From Terriglobia bacterium (GTDB lineage: Bacteria; Acidobacteriota; Terriglobia; UBA7540): a stretch of DNA of 64,000 nucleotides. Location of the stretch: positions 91,544 through 155,543 of the forward strand of contig DASTAW010000020.1 of the NCBI GenBank assembly GCA_035712365.1, in the 5' to 3' direction. The notes beneath the pieces were generated by a model. That model was not told the origin of the DNA and did not search any database. It worked only from the letters and a program-made list of their open reading frames with translations. This document shows positions 24,553-34,860 of this stretch, in pieces (position 1 is the stretch's first letter; the number at the start of each line of letters is the position of its first letter). The translations under genes were made by a program, and so were the position numbers.

Positions 24553-25980
24553 CTGACCAGAGAGGCTGACCAGATCAAATTCGGGACGGACGGCTGGCGC
24601 GGAATTATTGGCGACACATTTACTTTCGAAAACGTGCGCCGTGTGGCGACGGCTGTCGCCCGCTATGTTTGTCAGGAAGGACGGCCTGAGCGCGGCCTGA
24701 TAGTTGGCTATGACGCACGCTTTCTTTCGCCCGAAGCCGCTCATGTGGCCGCTCACCAGGTCGCGGCGCAAGGGATTCCGGTGCTGCTGGCTGACCGCGT
24801 GACTCCGACCCCCGCCGTCAGTTACGCCGTGGTGGCACGGAAGACTGCGGGCGCCCTGATGGTGACGGCGAGTCACAATCCATACGTATGGAATGGAATC
24901 AAGCTCAAAGCTCCTTACGGGGGATCAGCCTCTCCGGAGATCATGCAACGGGTTGAGACCTGCGTGCCTGCGGACGACCCGGCGAGGGAGGGGAGTTCAA
25001 ATAAAGGCGCCGCCAATGTCAAAACGGCCGATCTGGTCAGCCCCTACCTTGACCGTATTAGAACTCTGGTTTCGCTAGATCGCATTCGCGAGAGCGGCAG
25101 AAGGTTCGTGATCGATCCGATGTATGGTGCAGCGCGCGGATGCCTGGCGCGGTTGTTTGAAGAGGCCGGCATCAGGTTCATCGAGATCCACGGTGAGCAC
25201 AATCCGCTGTTTCCTGGAATCAACCCCGAGCCGATTGATCCGCACCTGGCCGACTTGAGCCAGGCCGTTGTGAAAAGCAAATCAGATGCCGGTTTCGCTA
25301 CGGACGGCGACGCCGATCGCATTGGGGCCGTTGACGCCCAGGGAAACACCGTGGATTCGCACAAGGTGTTTTCTATTTTGCTCAGGCATCTGGTTGCGGA
25401 ACGCGGGCTGAAAGGTGAAGTGGTCAAAACGGTCTCGACCACCGAGATGGTTGCCAAGATTGCGTCAAAATATGGCCTGCCGCTCCACGTTACTCCCATC
25501 GGTTTCAAATACGTCTGTGACCTGATGCTGGCGCGGGACATTCTGATTGGCGGCGAGGAGAGCGGAGGCATTGCGGTCCGCGGACATCTGCCGGAGCGCG
25601 ATGGCATCCTGAATTCACTTTACCTAGCGGACATCATCGCGCAGCGGGGGAAAAACCTGGGTGAACTGGTCCAGGAACTTCAGGGCGAATTCGGCCCGCA
25701 CTATTACCGACGCCTGGATCTCGAAATTGACAAGAAAGCGGCGCAGCGCGTGGTGGAGCGGGTACGGCAGGGCAAGCTGAGCTCTGTAGCGAATTTCAAA
25801 GTGCTTTCCCTGGATGACCGGGACGGCGTCAAAATGATTCTGGGGAATTCTGAGTGGGTGCTGGTTCGGACCTCCGGGACGGAAAACGTTCTTCGCCTTT
25901 ACGCCGAGGCGCCTTCGAAGGAGCAGGTGACGGCCCTTCTGGACGCCATCGCGGAGTTTGCGCGCCAGCAATCTCACTAA
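24553..25980 (+). CDS. manB: phosphomannomutase/phosphoglucomutase
   Basis: Alpha-D-phosphohexomutase interconverting hexose 6- and 1-phosphates; between manC and an M48 gene it probably makes mannose 1-phosphate. It shows FGTDGWRG near the start, phosphoserine S107 in VTASHNPY, metal loop DGDADRIG near 245, sugar loop GGEESGG and phosphate loop VRTSGTENVLR. The best start is CTG at 24553, 5 bases after a GGAGG site (24543-24547) and exactly at the family N-terminus. The only earlier option is GTG at 24469, which would overlap manC by 71 bases. Length from CTG is 475 residues. Confidence 0.9.
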   Translation: MTREADQIKFGTDGWRGIIGDTFTFENVRRVATAVARYVCQEGRPERGLIVGYDARFLSPEAAHVAAHQVAAQGIPVLLADRVTPTPAVSYAVVARKTAGALMVTASHNPYVWNGIKLKAPYGGSASPEIMQRVETCVPADDPAREGSSNKGAANVKTADLVSPYLDRIRTLVSLDRIRESGRRFVIDPMYGAARGCLARLFEEAGIRFIEIHGEHNPLFPGINPEPIDPHLADLSQAVVKSKSDAGFATDGDADRIGAVDAQGNTVDSHKVFSILLRHLVAERGLKGEVVKTVSTTEMVAKIASKYGLPLHVTPIGFKYVCDLMLARDILIGGEESGGIAVRGHLPERDGILNSLYLADIIAQRGKNLGELVQELQGEFGPHYYRRLDLEIDKKAAQRVVERVRQGKLSSVANFKVLSLDDRDGVKMILGNSEWVLVRTSGTENVLRLYAEAPSKEQVTALLDAIAEFARQQSH

Positions 25981-26004
25981 CGGGGAAGTCCGGAAAAGTT
26001 GACC

Positions 26005-27108
26005 ATGGATGAAGCTAAGCGTGCCAAAGCGTATCATCGCGCCGGGCGCATTCTGGGGATTGCGGGATTCGCGCTCGATGTTGCGTTGCTGGCTGCTCTG
26101 CTTTTTGCTGGCTGGACGATCGGCCTGCGAACCTTCGCGGAAAGCGTGACGCCGCACCCTGCCCTTGCCTTGTTGGTTTACTTCATCCTGTTCGGCCTGA
26201 TCGTTCAATTACCCGGCGTTCCCCTGAGCTACGCGAAAGGCTACCGGCTGGAGCACCGTTACGGCCTGTCAAACCAGACCCTCTGGAGCTGGGTGAAGGA
26301 CGAGATAAAGGGCCTGGCAGTGGGAGGCGCGCTGGGCCTGCTCGGAGTTGAATTCGTATACTGGACCATGAGGGATTGGCCGGCCGCGTGGTGGGTGATT
26401 TCGGCCACGGCCTTCATTGCGTTTTTCGTCCTGCTGGCCAATCTGGCTCCGGTGCTCCTGTTTCCCATATTTTTCAAGTTCAAGCCGGTGGAAGATGAGA
26501 ATTTGACCGGACGGCTGCTGGAGCTTTCGCGCCGCGCGGACACACGGGTGCGCGGGGTGTTCGAATGGAAGCTAAGCGAGAAGAGCAAGAAGGCCAACGC
26601 CGCGCTGGTAGGGCTGGGGAATACGCGACGCATCATCCTGTCTGACACGCTGCTGGAAAAATTCAGCGCGGACGAAGTTGAAGCCGTTCTTGCACACGAA
26701 TTCGGGCACCACGTTCGCCACCACATCCTTCGCATGATCCTCGTCCAGGCGCTGACGACATATCTTGGCTTCTATCTAGCCGATGTCTGCCTGCTGGCGT
26801 GGGGGAAGACGCTGGGTTTCACGGGCGTGGCGGACTTTGCAAACCTGCCGCTCCTGATTCTGGTTAGCATGGGGCTTTCCTTGCTTCTTCTTCCGTGCGT
26901 CAACAGCCACTCGCGCTGGCTGGAAAGGCAAGCGGATGATTACGCGTTGAAGGCCATTCCAAGCACAATGGCATTCATCACCAGCATGGAAAAACTTGCG
27001 GAAATCAATCTGGCGGAGCGCCGGCCGGCCGCCTGGATCGAATTCATATTCCATTCCCACCCATCCATTGAAAAGCGCATCGCATACGCCCGAAGCGCTG
27101 CGGCTTAG
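26005..27108 (+). CDS. M48 family metalloprotease (Ste24/CAAX-protease-like)
   Basis: 367-residue membrane zinc protease. The zinc motif HEFGH is at 231-235, between hydrophobic helices, and the third ligand lies in the ERQADDYAL segment downstream. The N-terminal half has about five membrane helices and the YAKGYRLEHRYGLSNQTL stretch typical of the Ste24p family, here acting as a general membrane-protein quality protease rather than on prenylated proteins. ATG 26005 is used; TTG two codons earlier is possible. It follows manB by 24 bases and may be the last gene of that unit. Confidence 0.9.
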   Translation: MDEAKRAKAYHRAGRILGIAGFALDVALLAALLFAGWTIGLRTFAESVTPHPALALLVYFILFGLIVQLPGVPLSYAKGYRLEHRYGLSNQTLWSWVKDEIKGLAVGGALGLLGVEFVYWTMRDWPAAWWVISATAFIAFFVLLANLAPVLLFPIFFKFKPVEDENLTGRLLELSRRADTRVRGVFEWKLSEKSKKANAALVGLGNTRRIILSDTLLEKFSADEVEAVLAHEFGHHVRHHILRMILVQALTTYLGFYLADVCLLAWGKTLGFTGVADFANLPLLILVSMGLSLLLLPCVNSHSRWLERQADDYALKAIPSTMAFITSMEKLAEINLAERRPAAWIEFIFHSHPSIEKRIAYARSAAA

Positions 27109-27195
27109 TCGGGACTTCAGTGTCCGCTTCCTCGTCTGGGCGCTTCCGGGAGTATTCCGATAAAGTTTGGAAAACACCCTGCAGTCTCGGAGCGT

Positions 27196-27618
27196 TCACG
27201 CCTTGGGCTGGGGTTGAGGTAATGACTTCCAGATTGCATCCAGAACGCCATTCACAAATTCCACGGAGTCTTCGCTGGCGAAGCGGCGGGCGAGTTCAAG
27301 AGCTTCATTGATGACGACCGTGCCCGGAGTTTCCGGGTGGTGAAGTATTTCATGGAGGGCCATCCGGAGAATATTGCGGTCGATTGCGGGCATACGATCT
27401 GTTCGCCAGTGCTCGGCATGCTGGGTGATGGTGCGGTCGAGTGTTGAAACTTCGAGGACAGTCCCTTCGAACAGGCTGCGTGCAAAGTTGTCAACGTCTG
27501 GCGCGAGATTGCGCCCCTGCAGGAAAGTCTGCACAACATAGGCAGGAGCGTGCTTGCCGACCTCCCACTGAAAAAGCATCTGGAGGGCTAATTCACGAGA
27601 TTTTGTTCTAGAACCCAT
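27196..27618 (-). CDS. nusB: transcription antitermination factor NusB
   Basis: 140-residue all-helical RNA-binding protein that, with NusE (S10), binds boxA of rRNA leaders. The start SRTKSRELALQMLFQ, the DRNILRMALHEI helix and the NEALELARRF...FVNGVLDAI end are typical. Usually nusB follows ribH; here it follows a crotonase gene by 46 bases on the same strand. The N-terminus lacks any extension and the ATG at 27618 is unambiguous. Confidence 0.95.
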   Translation of the reverse strand: MGSRTKSRELALQMLFQWEVGKHAPAYVVQTFLQGRNLAPDVDNFARSLFEGTVLEVSTLDRTITQHAEHWRTDRMPAIDRNILRMALHEILHHPETPGTVVINEALELARRFASEDSVEFVNGVLDAIWKSLPQPQPKA

Positions 27619-27664
27619 CGATAATTTGGGTCTCCGCGCGCTCCGGTGCGACGGTGCAATCTGC

Positions 27665-28447
27665 CTACTCGCCCGTGAATTTCGCCAGGCGTTTTTCCAG
27701 AAATGCGCGCGTTCCTTCTTTCATATCGGTCGTCGCACAGCAGAGTCCGAAAAGGCTGGCCTCGAGTTGCTCTGCCTCTGCTTCTGCCATTTCCAACCCG
27801 CGGTTGACAGCTTCAATAGCATAACGGACAGCGATGGGGCCGTTGGCCAGAATTCTCTGGAGCAGATTCTCAGAGGCCGATATCAGCTCAGTTGAGTTTA
27901 CCACCTTGTTCACGAGCCCGATCAGCCAGGCTTCCTGGGCGCCGATGGGCTCGCCCGAAAGAATCAACTCGAGGGCCCGGCCCTTACCCACCAGGCGCGG
28001 CAGGCGTTGCGTTCCGGCGTAGCCGGGAATGATTCCCAGCCTGACCTCCGGCTGGCCGAAGCGCGCGTTCTCTGATGCAATCCGGAAGGTGCATGCCATG
28101 GCGAGTTCGCAGCCGCCGCCCAGCGCGAAGCCGTTCACGGCGGCGACAACGGGTTTTCCCAGGCTTTCAATCCTATTCATAAGCGCCTGTCCTTCGAGTG
28201 CCTTCTTGCGCGCTTCGATTGGAGTGAGTGCCGCCAGCTCACTGATGTCCGCGCCAGCCACGAAGGCTTTTTTGCCCACGCCGGTCAGGATGACGCCGCG
28301 CGCCTCAGGCTCCCTGGCAATCCGGTCAATGCAGTCACTGAGCTCGTGAATGGCTTTGTGGTTGAGAGCGTTGAGCTTTTGCGGCCGGTTAATCGTCACA
28401 TAGGCGATTGCAGCCCGCGTTTCAAAAAGCAACGTTTCGTAACCCAT
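27665..28447 (-). CDS. enoyl-CoA hydratase/isomerase (crotonase) family protein
   Basis: 260-residue crotonase. The oxyanion-hole segments are AFVAGADISEL (about 65-75) and FALGGGCELAMAC (about 106-118), and the catalytic-glutamate region reads FGQPEVRLGIIPGYAGTQRL, fitting an enoyl-CoA hydratase of the FadB/PaaF type. It hydrates 2-enoyl-CoA during fatty or amino-acid breakdown. It is directly upstream of nusB. Specificity for short-chain substrates is likely but not proven. Confidence 0.92.
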   Translation of the reverse strand: MGYETLLFETRAAIAYVTINRPQKLNALNHKAIHELSDCIDRIAREPEARGVILTGVGKKAFVAGADISELAALTPIEARKKALEGQALMNRIESLGKPVVAAVNGFALGGGCELAMACTFRIASENARFGQPEVRLGIIPGYAGTQRLPRLVGKGRALELILSGEPIGAQEAWLIGLVNKVVNSTELISASENLLQRILANGPIAVRYAIEAVNRGLEMAEAEAEQLEASLFGLCCATTDMKEGTRAFLEKRLAKFTGE

Positions 28448-28587
28448 CCTGGCATACTCCTGAAGATCACAACAACTGTTCGCGGTTTGCAGGGATCATT
28501 CGGCGCGGAAGCATGCACTATGCACACCTGACCGATTCCATTCATGTCTATGATAGCAGGAAGACGTGGAGGCTGATCGGCGCTAAA

Positions 28588-28616
28588 TTGACAGAACAGC
28601 ATCGCTTTGTTAGATT
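28588..28616 (+). promoter_or_regulatory. sigma70-type promoter of lepA
   Basis: TTGACA (28588-28593), 17 bases, TAGATT (28611-28616). Perfect -35, 4 of 6 at the -10, optimal spacing, about 100 bases before the lepA start codon. Confidence 0.6.
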
Positions 28617-28717
28617 TTCAAAGGGTCCACAATGACAGCTTTAGACAAAAAACCTGCCATCGATGCCACCCCGCGAGTTGTTTAGCTTCCTGTCTGCCAG
28701 AGGCAATCACTGACAAG

Positions 28718-30520
28718 ATGACCCAAGCACGTTATATTCGCAATTTTTCGATTGTCGCCCACATTGACCACGGCAAATCCACGCTTGCCGACCGATTACT
28801 GGAGTTGACGGGGACGGTTGCTAAGCGGGACATGGAAGCTCAGTTGCTCGACTCGATGGACCTGGAACGAGAGCGGGGCATCACCATCAAGGCCCATTCG
28901 GTGCGGCTGAACTACAGGGCGCGGGACGGAAACGAGTATCAGTTAAATCTGATCGATACTCCCGGACATGTCGACTTTTCCTACGAAGTGTCCAGAAGCC
29001 TGTCCGCATGCGAAGGGGCATTGCTGGTGATTGACGCCTCCCAGGGAGTTGAGGCCCAGACACTGGCCAACGCGCAGCTCGCGATGAATAACAATCTGGA
29101 AATCGTGCCGGTTATCAATAAGATTGACCTGCCCGGAGCAAACATCGAGGAAACCCGGCGGCAGATTGAGCAGACGCTGGCCATCGACTCGAGCGAGGCC
29201 CTCCTGATCAGCGCCAAGCAGGGCACTGGGGTCGAGGAAGTGCTGGAAGCAATTGTGGCGAAAATCCCCGCGCCGGCGGGATCTCCGGAAGCTCCTTTGC
29301 AGGCCTTGATTTTTGATTCCTGGTTTGACAGCTACCGAGGTGTAGTGGTGCTGGCGCGGGTGGTGCAGGGGACCGTTGTGCCTGGCATGAAGGTCCGCCT
29401 CTGGTCCAACAGCCAAACCTATACGGTGGAGCAATTGGGGATCTTGACGCCTTCCGCGGTCCCCGTAGAAAGCTTGCAGGCCGGCGAAGTGGGTTTTGTG
29501 ATTGCCAACATCAAGCGCGTGTCTGACACGAAGATCGGCGACACGATCACCCAGGACGATCGCCCCGCAGCGGAACCGCTTCCCGGATTCGAGGACATTA
29601 AGCCTATGGTGTTCGCGGGGCTTTATCCGGTGGAATCCAGCGAATACGAGTCCCTGCGAGATGCGCTTGAAAAACTGCGATTGAACGATTCATCTCTCTT
29701 CTACGAGCCGGAAAACTCCGCGGCGCTCGGTTTCGGCTTCCGGTGCGGCTTCCTGGGCCTGCTCCACATGGAGATTGTCCAGGAACGCTTGGAGCGGGAA
29801 TTCAAGCTGAACCTGATCACCACGGCGCCGGGCGTCCGCTATCGCGTTACAACAAAAGATGGGAATGTCCATGAAATCGATAACCCCACGCGGTTTCCCG
29901 AGCCTAACGAAATTTCCAAAATCGAAGAACCCGTCATTACTGCGATGATCTTGACCCACGACGACTACCTGGGCGGCATTCTGGCGCTGGCGGAGGAAAA
30001 ACGCGGAATCCAGAAAGGCTTTGAGTACGTCGCGCAGAAGCGCGTGCTGCTGACGTATGAGCTGCCTTTGAACGAAGTTGTCCTGGATTTTTATGACCGG
30101 CTCAAATCTGTTTCGCGCGGCTATGCCTCGCTCGATTACCATTTTTCGGGATACTGGGATTCCAATCTGGTTAAAGTTGACCTGCTGGTGGCTGGCGAGC
30201 CGGTCGATGCGCTCTCGTTTGTCTGCCATCGCGATCACGCCCAGCCACGGGCGCGCACACTCTGTGAGCGAATGCGAAAACTGATCCCTCGCCAGCTTTT
30301 CGAAGTAGCCATACAGGCTTCCATCGGCTCCAAGATTATCGCCCGTGAAAACGTTCCCGCCATGCGAAAGAACGTGCTGGCCAAGTGCTACGGCGGTGAC
30401 ATCACGCGCAAGCGCAAGCTCCTCGAAAAGCAGAAAGAAGGGAAGCGCCGTATGAAGCGCGTCGGTAAAGTGGACATCCCTCAGGAAGCTTTCCTTGCGG
30501 TCCTGCGCGTCAATGAATAG
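28718..30520 (+). CDS. lepA: elongation factor 4 (back-translocating GTPase)
   Basis: A 600-residue translational GTPase that remodels stalled ribosomes and affects ribosome assembly. G1 AHIDHGKST is at 12-20, with [15 protein letters not shown] and NKIDLPGA following, then EF-G-like domains II, III and V and the LepA-specific C-terminal domain ([16 protein letters not shown] segment, here [20 protein letters not shown]). ATG at 28718 gives the standard N-terminus; the frame upstream is not conserved. Typical LepA length is about 600. Confidence 0.97.
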   Translation: MTQARYIRNFSIVAHIDHGKSTLADRLLELTGTVAKRDMEAQLLDSMDLERERGITIKAHSVRLNYRARDGNEYQLNLIDTPGHVDFSYEVSRSLSACEGALLVIDASQGVEAQTLANAQLAMNNNLEIVPVINKIDLPGANIEETRRQIEQTLAIDSSEALLISAKQGTGVEEVLEAIVAKIPAPAGSPEAPLQALIFDSWFDSYRGVVVLARVVQGTVVPGMKVRLWSNSQTYTVEQLGILTPSAVPVESLQAGEVGFVIANIKRVSDTKIGDTITQDDRPAAEPLPGFEDIKPMVFAGLYPVESSEYESLRDALEKLRLNDSSLFYEPENSAALGFGFRCGFLGLLHMEIVQERLEREFKLNLITTAPGVRYRVTTKDGNVHEIDNPTRFPEPNEISKIEEPVITAMILTHDDYLGGILALAEEKRGIQKGFEYVAQKRVLLTYELPLNEVVLDFYDRLKSVSRGYASLDYHFSGYWDSNLVKVDLLVAGEPVDALSFVCHRDHAQPRARTLCERMRKLIPRQLFEVAIQASIGSKIIARENVPAMRKNVLAKCYGGDITRKRKLLEKQKEGKRRMKRVGKVDIPQEAFLAVLRVNE

Positions 30521-30552
30521 AATCTTCCTGCTTAACCTCATGCGAGGTCCCG

Positions 30553-31509
30553 GTGCTCACAAGTATCTTTAGAGGCCCCGACGGCGTTCGGTCGGGCTGG
30601 CGGCTGCTGATTTTTATTGCTCTGGCAGCGGTTCCTTTCGTCACCATCCAAGTTCTGTTGGCGGCTGGCGGATTTCGGCCGGATATTGTACACGAGCTGC
30701 CGCCGACGGTGATTCTGGTGGGCGAAGGCCTGGAGTTTCTTTGCCCACTTTTTGCGGCCTGGGTGATGAGCCACTTGGAGGACAGGGCGTTCAGTGATTA
30801 TGGATTGCCAGGTCGGGGAGCCTTTGGACGCAACTTCTGGGTGGGGGCGGGCATCGGGCTGATCGCTTTGTCGGTCCTGCTGGTCGGAATTCGGGTCGGC
30901 CACGGTTTTTATTTCGGCAGCGTTGCCCTCCACGCGCGTGGAGCGTTTTACTTCGGCGTGATGTGGGCCGTCGCATTTCTTGTGGTTGGCTTCGCGGAAG
31001 AATTTTTGTTTCGCGGCTATGCGCTGACTACACTTACTGACGGAATCGGGTTCTGGCCTGCGGCGATCGTGCTCTCGGCTATATTTGGCGCTGTCCACCT
31101 TTCAAATCTTCGCGAGAACCCGACGGGAGCTCTATCGGCCGGGCTGGTCGGACTGCTGTTCTGCTTCAGCCTTCACCGAACAGGGAGCCTGTGGTTTGCG
31201 ATCGGGTTCCACGCCGCCTGGGATTATGGCCAGAGCTTTATCTATTCGGTCCCGAACAGCGGTGTGCTGGCCCAGGGACACTTGCTGAATTCTCACTTGA
31301 ATTCCGGTGCTCCGGCCTGGCTGACGGGCGGGGCTGTGGGGCCTGAAGGTAGCGTGTTCGTCTTCATCGTACTGGCGATGATATTCATTCTGATCGACCG
31401 GATGTATCCTGAAGTCAGGTTTCCCTCGCGTGTTGTCGCCGCTGAGCAGATTCCGCCAGGGGCAGGCGCGGTTTCAAGCGTGCCCGAGACTGCCCCAGGG
31501 AGGGACTGA
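30553..31509 (+). CDS. CPBP-family intramembrane metalloprotease
   Basis: 318-residue membrane protein of the Rce1/CAAX-protease-and-bacteriocin-processing group. Motif 1 EEFLFRG is at 149-155, motif 2 FGAVH gives H182 and motif 3 lies in GFHAAWDYG (H219). About eight helices are predicted. GTG at 30553 follows GAGG, 32 bases after lepA. The C-terminal 25 residues are polar. It is followed without gap by an adenosine-specific kinase-family gene, so the two are co-translated. Substrate unknown. Confidence 0.85.
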   Translation: MLTSIFRGPDGVRSGWRLLIFIALAAVPFVTIQVLLAAGGFRPDIVHELPPTVILVGEGLEFLCPLFAAWVMSHLEDRAFSDYGLPGRGAFGRNFWVGAGIGLIALSVLLVGIRVGHGFYFGSVALHARGAFYFGVMWAVAFLVVGFAEEFLFRGYALTTLTDGIGFWPAAIVLSAIFGAVHLSNLRENPTGALSAGLVGLLFCFSLHRTGSLWFAIGFHAAWDYGQSFIYSVPNSGVLAQGHLLNSHLNSGAPAWLTGGAVGPEGSVFVFIVLAMIFILIDRMYPEVRFPSRVVAAEQIPPGAGAVSSVPETAPGRD

Positions 31510-31992
31510 ATGGAACTGAAAATCGTAAAGATCGACAAGCCTGGCGACATGAACTTTATCCTCGGGCAGTCCCACTTTATTAAAACCGTCGAGGACCTGT
31601 ATGAGGCGCTTGTCCAGACAGTCCCTGAAATTAAGTTCGGTATCGGATTCTGCGAGTCGTCCGGCCCGGCGCTGGTGCGCTGGGCGGGCAACGACCTGAA
31701 CCTGGTCCGGCTGGCCCAGGAGAACGCCTTTGCCCTTTCCTGCGGGCATTCGTTCATCATCTTCATGGAAAAGGCTTACCCCATCAACATCCTCAATGTG
31801 GTGAAGAACGTGCCTGAGGTCTGCCGGATTTTTTGTGCTACTGCGAATCCCGTAGAAGTGATTGTGGCTGAAACAGAGCAGGGGCGCGGCATTCTGGGCG
31901 TGATCGACGGCGCCAAGCCCAAGGGCATCGAAACCGAAGCCGACATCAAGGCGCGCAAAGAATTTCTGCGGAAGATTGGCTACAAGTTGTAG
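31510..31992 (+). CDS. adenosine-specific kinase family protein
   Basis: 160 residues, matching the small protein family (PF04008 type) first described from archaea as adenosine-specific kinase. Conserved stretches are [35 protein letters not shown] [14 protein letters not shown] and [10 protein letters not shown]. Enzymatic activity of the family is thinly documented, so the name is provisional. ATG immediately follows the TGA of the CPBP protease, preceded by GGAGGGA. Confidence 0.88.
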   Translation: MELKIVKIDKPGDMNFILGQSHFIKTVEDLYEALVQTVPEIKFGIGFCESSGPALVRWAGNDLNLVRLAQENAFALSCGHSFIIFMEKAYPINILNVVKNVPEVCRIFCATANPVEVIVAETEQGRGILGVIDGAKPKGIETEADIKARKEFLRKIGYKL

Positions 31993-32062
31993 GTCTCCAA
32001 GGGAATTCTGAGATTGCCGGAGCGTACCTGCGATGTCCCTGCCGGCCTGATCGTTTTGAGCC

Positions 32063-33577
32063 CTATTTTCTCTTCTCGCTTACCGTCGCTCCAAGCTCTC
32101 CACCCGCCAGACGAATTGATAGCTGATCTCCAACGTTAACAGCGGCGGCGTCGCGGACGATCCTGTTTTCGGTGTCGCGCGTAATCGAATAGCCGCGGTT
32201 CAGGATGGTGAGCGGGCTGCGCTCTTCAAGCAGTGAGTGATAATGTTCCAGAAGGTGGCGGCGCTCAGTAACGATTCGGCCTATCCTGCCTTGAAGTTCC
32301 ATGTCTCGTTGATGAACTGACGCAAGCCGCAGCCGCAGCGTTCCACGGAGGTTATTGCGCAGAACGCCGGAGGAAGCGTCCATCCAGGCAATCTGACTGG
32401 CGTGCAACCGCTCTCCGATCATCATGCTCAGTTCAGTTTCCACCCTGCCCAGCCGGGATTTGCTCCGCTGGATTTCGATCCATCGGATTTCCAGCAGCCG
32501 CGTGGGCTCGAATCGAAGCAGGCGGGCTGTGAGTTCGAGGAACTGCCCCCGCGCCGCCTCCAGCCTGCCGCGAAGCGACCGTTCCATTTCACCCAGGAAC
32601 TCATCGATCCGCTGGCTGCGTTCCTGGACCCGCGCTGGGAATTGTTGGATCGCGCGGTGCATGCGAAGCTCTGCCAATTCGCCCCGCGCTTCGGAAATCC
32701 TGAGCCGGATGTTCTGGGACATGTGTCGAACGCGATTTGCAAGCTCAAGTATAAAATCTTCTCTGCGGTGGACCACCATTTCAGCGGCGGCAGAGGGCGT
32801 GGGCGCGCGCAGATCGGCGACGAAATCGGAAATGGTGAAGTCGGTTTCGTGCCCGACAGCAGAAATGACCGGGACCTTTGAAGCGGCAATGGCGCGTGCA
32901 ACGATCTCCTCATTAAAGGGCCACAGATCTTCCATCGATCCCCCGCCGCGGCCGACGATGAGCACCTCAACCAGGGGATGCTGGTTGAAGTATTCGATAC
33001 CTTCCACGATCTCTCCCGCTGCAGGCGCACCCTGGACCGCTGCCGGGTAAAGGAAAATGCTCATGTTCGGGAAACGGCGCTTGAGCACACGCAGGATATC
33101 GCGAATCGCTGCGCCGCTGGGCGACGTTACAATACCAATGGCCCGCGGGAGCACAGGCAGGGGCTTTTTACGAGCCTGGTCGAAAATCCCCTCGGCGGCC
33201 AACCGCTGCCTCAGTTGCTCAAAGGCAAGCTGAAGGGCTCCCACGCCCGCCGGTTCAAGATATTCGACAGAGAGTTGATATTCGCCGCGTGCCTCATAAA
33301 CGCCCAGGTGTCCTCTGGCAATGACGGCAAGGCCATCCTGCGGCCTAAATTTGAGATAACGCGCCTGGTTCCGAAAACATACGGCTTTGAGCTGCGCGGA
33401 CGCATCTTTCAAGGTGAAGTAGCAGTGCCCTGATGGGGCTGCCCGGAAATTTGACACCTCACCCGTAACCCAAACGTCTGGATAGCTCGTCTCGAGCAGG
33501 TTTTTGACCGCAAAACTGAGCTCTGCGACGGTATAAATCTTCCTCTGCGGCACCAGGTTCAGCGGGATTTGGCTCAT
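32063..33577 (-). CDS. xseA: exodeoxyribonuclease VII large subunit
   Basis: 504-residue catalytic subunit of exonuclease VII, which degrades single-stranded DNA from both ends. The N-terminal OB fold (about 14-105) has the TGEVSNFR and GHCYFTLKD motifs, the catalytic core shows PRAIGIVTSPSGAAIRDIL, GRGGGSMEDLW and PVISAVGHETDFTI, and a long coiled-coil region follows before the C-terminal RGYSI segment. ATG at 33577 follows GAGGAGAAG. No xseB was seen nearby. Confidence 0.95.
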   Translation of the reverse strand: MSQIPLNLVPQRKIYTVAELSFAVKNLLETSYPDVWVTGEVSNFRAAPSGHCYFTLKDASAQLKAVCFRNQARYLKFRPQDGLAVIARGHLGVYEARGEYQLSVEYLEPAGVGALQLAFEQLRQRLAAEGIFDQARKKPLPVLPRAIGIVTSPSGAAIRDILRVLKRRFPNMSIFLYPAAVQGAPAAGEIVEGIEYFNQHPLVEVLIVGRGGGSMEDLWPFNEEIVARAIAASKVPVISAVGHETDFTISDFVADLRAPTPSAAAEMVVHRREDFILELANRVRHMSQNIRLRISEARGELAELRMHRAIQQFPARVQERSQRIDEFLGEMERSLRGRLEAARGQFLELTARLLRFEPTRLLEIRWIEIQRSKSRLGRVETELSMMIGERLHASQIAWMDASSGVLRNNLRGTLRLRLASVHQRDMELQGRIGRIVTERRHLLEHYHSLLEERSPLTILNRGYSITRDTENRIVRDAAAVNVGDQLSIRLAGGELGATVSEKRK

Positions 33578-33606
33578 CTTCTCCTCGGGCGGGGGTTGTT
33601 CCTATG

Positions 33607-33852
33607 CTAATGACGCATGAAACGGGAAATCAACCACAAGATCAAAGTGACCACCGCACTCACTAGAATGCAGGTGGTCAACGGGAAATAAAAGCTTGTG
33701 TGCTTGCCCTTGTAACGGAAGTCGCCTGGAAGGTGCCCAAGTCCAAGCGCGGAAAACTTTGGGGCCAGCATGAACAGCAGCCCAAGGACAACAAGCACGC
33801 CGCCCAGGATCACCAGCGCTTTTCCAATGTCGCCAGGGAGTCCAGAGTTCAT
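33607..33852 (-). CDS. DUF2905 small membrane protein
   Basis: 81 residues with two membrane helices (about 13-30 and 55-75) separated by the conserved GHLPGDFRYKGKHTSFYFP segment that defines DUF2905. Function unknown. It lies 21 bases after the ROK kinase and 29 bases before xseA on the same strand, so it may be part of that transcription unit. A longer out-of-phase frame overlapping it is a shadow. Confidence 0.85.
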   Translation of the reverse strand: MNSGLPGDIGKALVILGGVLVVLGLLFMLAPKFSALGLGHLPGDFRYKGKHTSFYFPLTTCILVSAVVTLILWLISRFMRH

Positions 33853-33873
33853 CGCGGTCCTGCACAGAAAGGG

Positions 33874-34860
33874 CTAGTCTTTCTCGGCTTCTTCGCCTTC
33901 CTGCAAGAACAGGCTGGCGGCGCCGAAGACGCCCACGTCCTTTTGGAGCTTGGCGGGCAACACGGGCGTATTTTTTGCCTGACGATTAACAGTGTAATGG
34001 GGAATCGTTTTACGGATCATATCGAACAGTGGCTTGCCGATTCGGGAAACTCCTCCCCCGATGACTATGGCGTCGGGATCCAGCAGGGTGATCATCGACG
34101 CCAGCCACACTCCGAGGAGATAGCCTGTCTCTTCGACGATCGCCTTGGCCACTCCATCGCCTGTAGCGGCGCACTCCGCGATTATTTCCGGCGTAAGCCG
34201 GCGGAGATCGTTCTGGGTCCGTTCGCGCAGCAGGCTCTGGACCGTATGTTCCTGCTCCAGTCTCACGATGGTCCGCCGGACGATGGCAGGACCAGCCGTG
34301 AGCGCCTCAACATCACCCGGAGTCCCGCAACCGCAGATATACGGGCTGCGGTAGTCAATGGTGACGTGGCCTCCCTCCGCAGCAAAGCCATTCTTGCCGT
34401 GATAGATCTTCTTGTTGATGATGATTCCAGTACCCACACCGGTTGAAACAGTGACGTAAAAGACGTCGGTATACCCAACTGCAGCCCCGAACAACACCTC
34501 TGCCAATCCTGCGGCGTTCGCATCGTTTTCAAGGCGGGTAGGGACCTGGAATTCCTTCTCCACGCGTTCGGCAACAGGGATATTGACCCAGCCAGGCAGA
34601 TTGGGGGGGTTAATCACCATTCCAGTGCGCGGGTTCAGCGGGCCAGGGCAACAGATCCCGATTCCTTTGATGTGATCGGGGCCGCCTGCCTGATTGAGCA
34701 GCCGCTTAATGAGGGTTAGTACCTGGCTGAAGCTGACCTCGAACCCGTCGCCGGCCTTGGTAGGGAGAGTAACCGCTCTGGCGAGCCGACACTTCCTGTC
34801 CACCAAACCCCCAGCGACTTTTGTTCCGCCAATATCAATTCCAATGATCATCTTGTCCAT
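33874..34860 (-). CDS. ROK-family sugar kinase (glucokinase-like)
   Basis: 328-residue cytoplasmic kinase. It shows the ATP-binding start GIDIGGTKVAGG, the substrate loop with GLAEVLFGAAVG, the EGGHVTID histidine, and the zinc motif as CGCGTPGDVEA. In the ROK consensus (CxCGxxGCxE) the third cysteine is absent here, replaced by D, so zinc binding may be altered. ATG at 34860 gives the usual start; 78 residues of upstream open frame are rejected. It probably phosphorylates glucose or an N-acetyl sugar. Confidence 0.9.
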   Translation of the reverse strand: MDKMIIGIDIGGTKVAGGLVDRKCRLARAVTLPTKAGDGFEVSFSQVLTLIKRLLNQAGGPDHIKGIGICCPGPLNPRTGMVINPPNLPGWVNIPVAERVEKEFQVPTRLENDANAAGLAEVLFGAAVGYTDVFYVTVSTGVGTGIIINKKIYHGKNGFAAEGGHVTIDYRSPYICGCGTPGDVEALTAGPAIVRRTIVRLEQEHTVQSLLRERTQNDLRRLTPEIIAECAATGDGVAKAIVEETGYLLGVWLASMITLLDPDAIVIGGGVSRIGKPLFDMIRKTIPHYTVNRQAKNTPVLPAKLQKDVGVFGAASLFLQEGEEAEKD

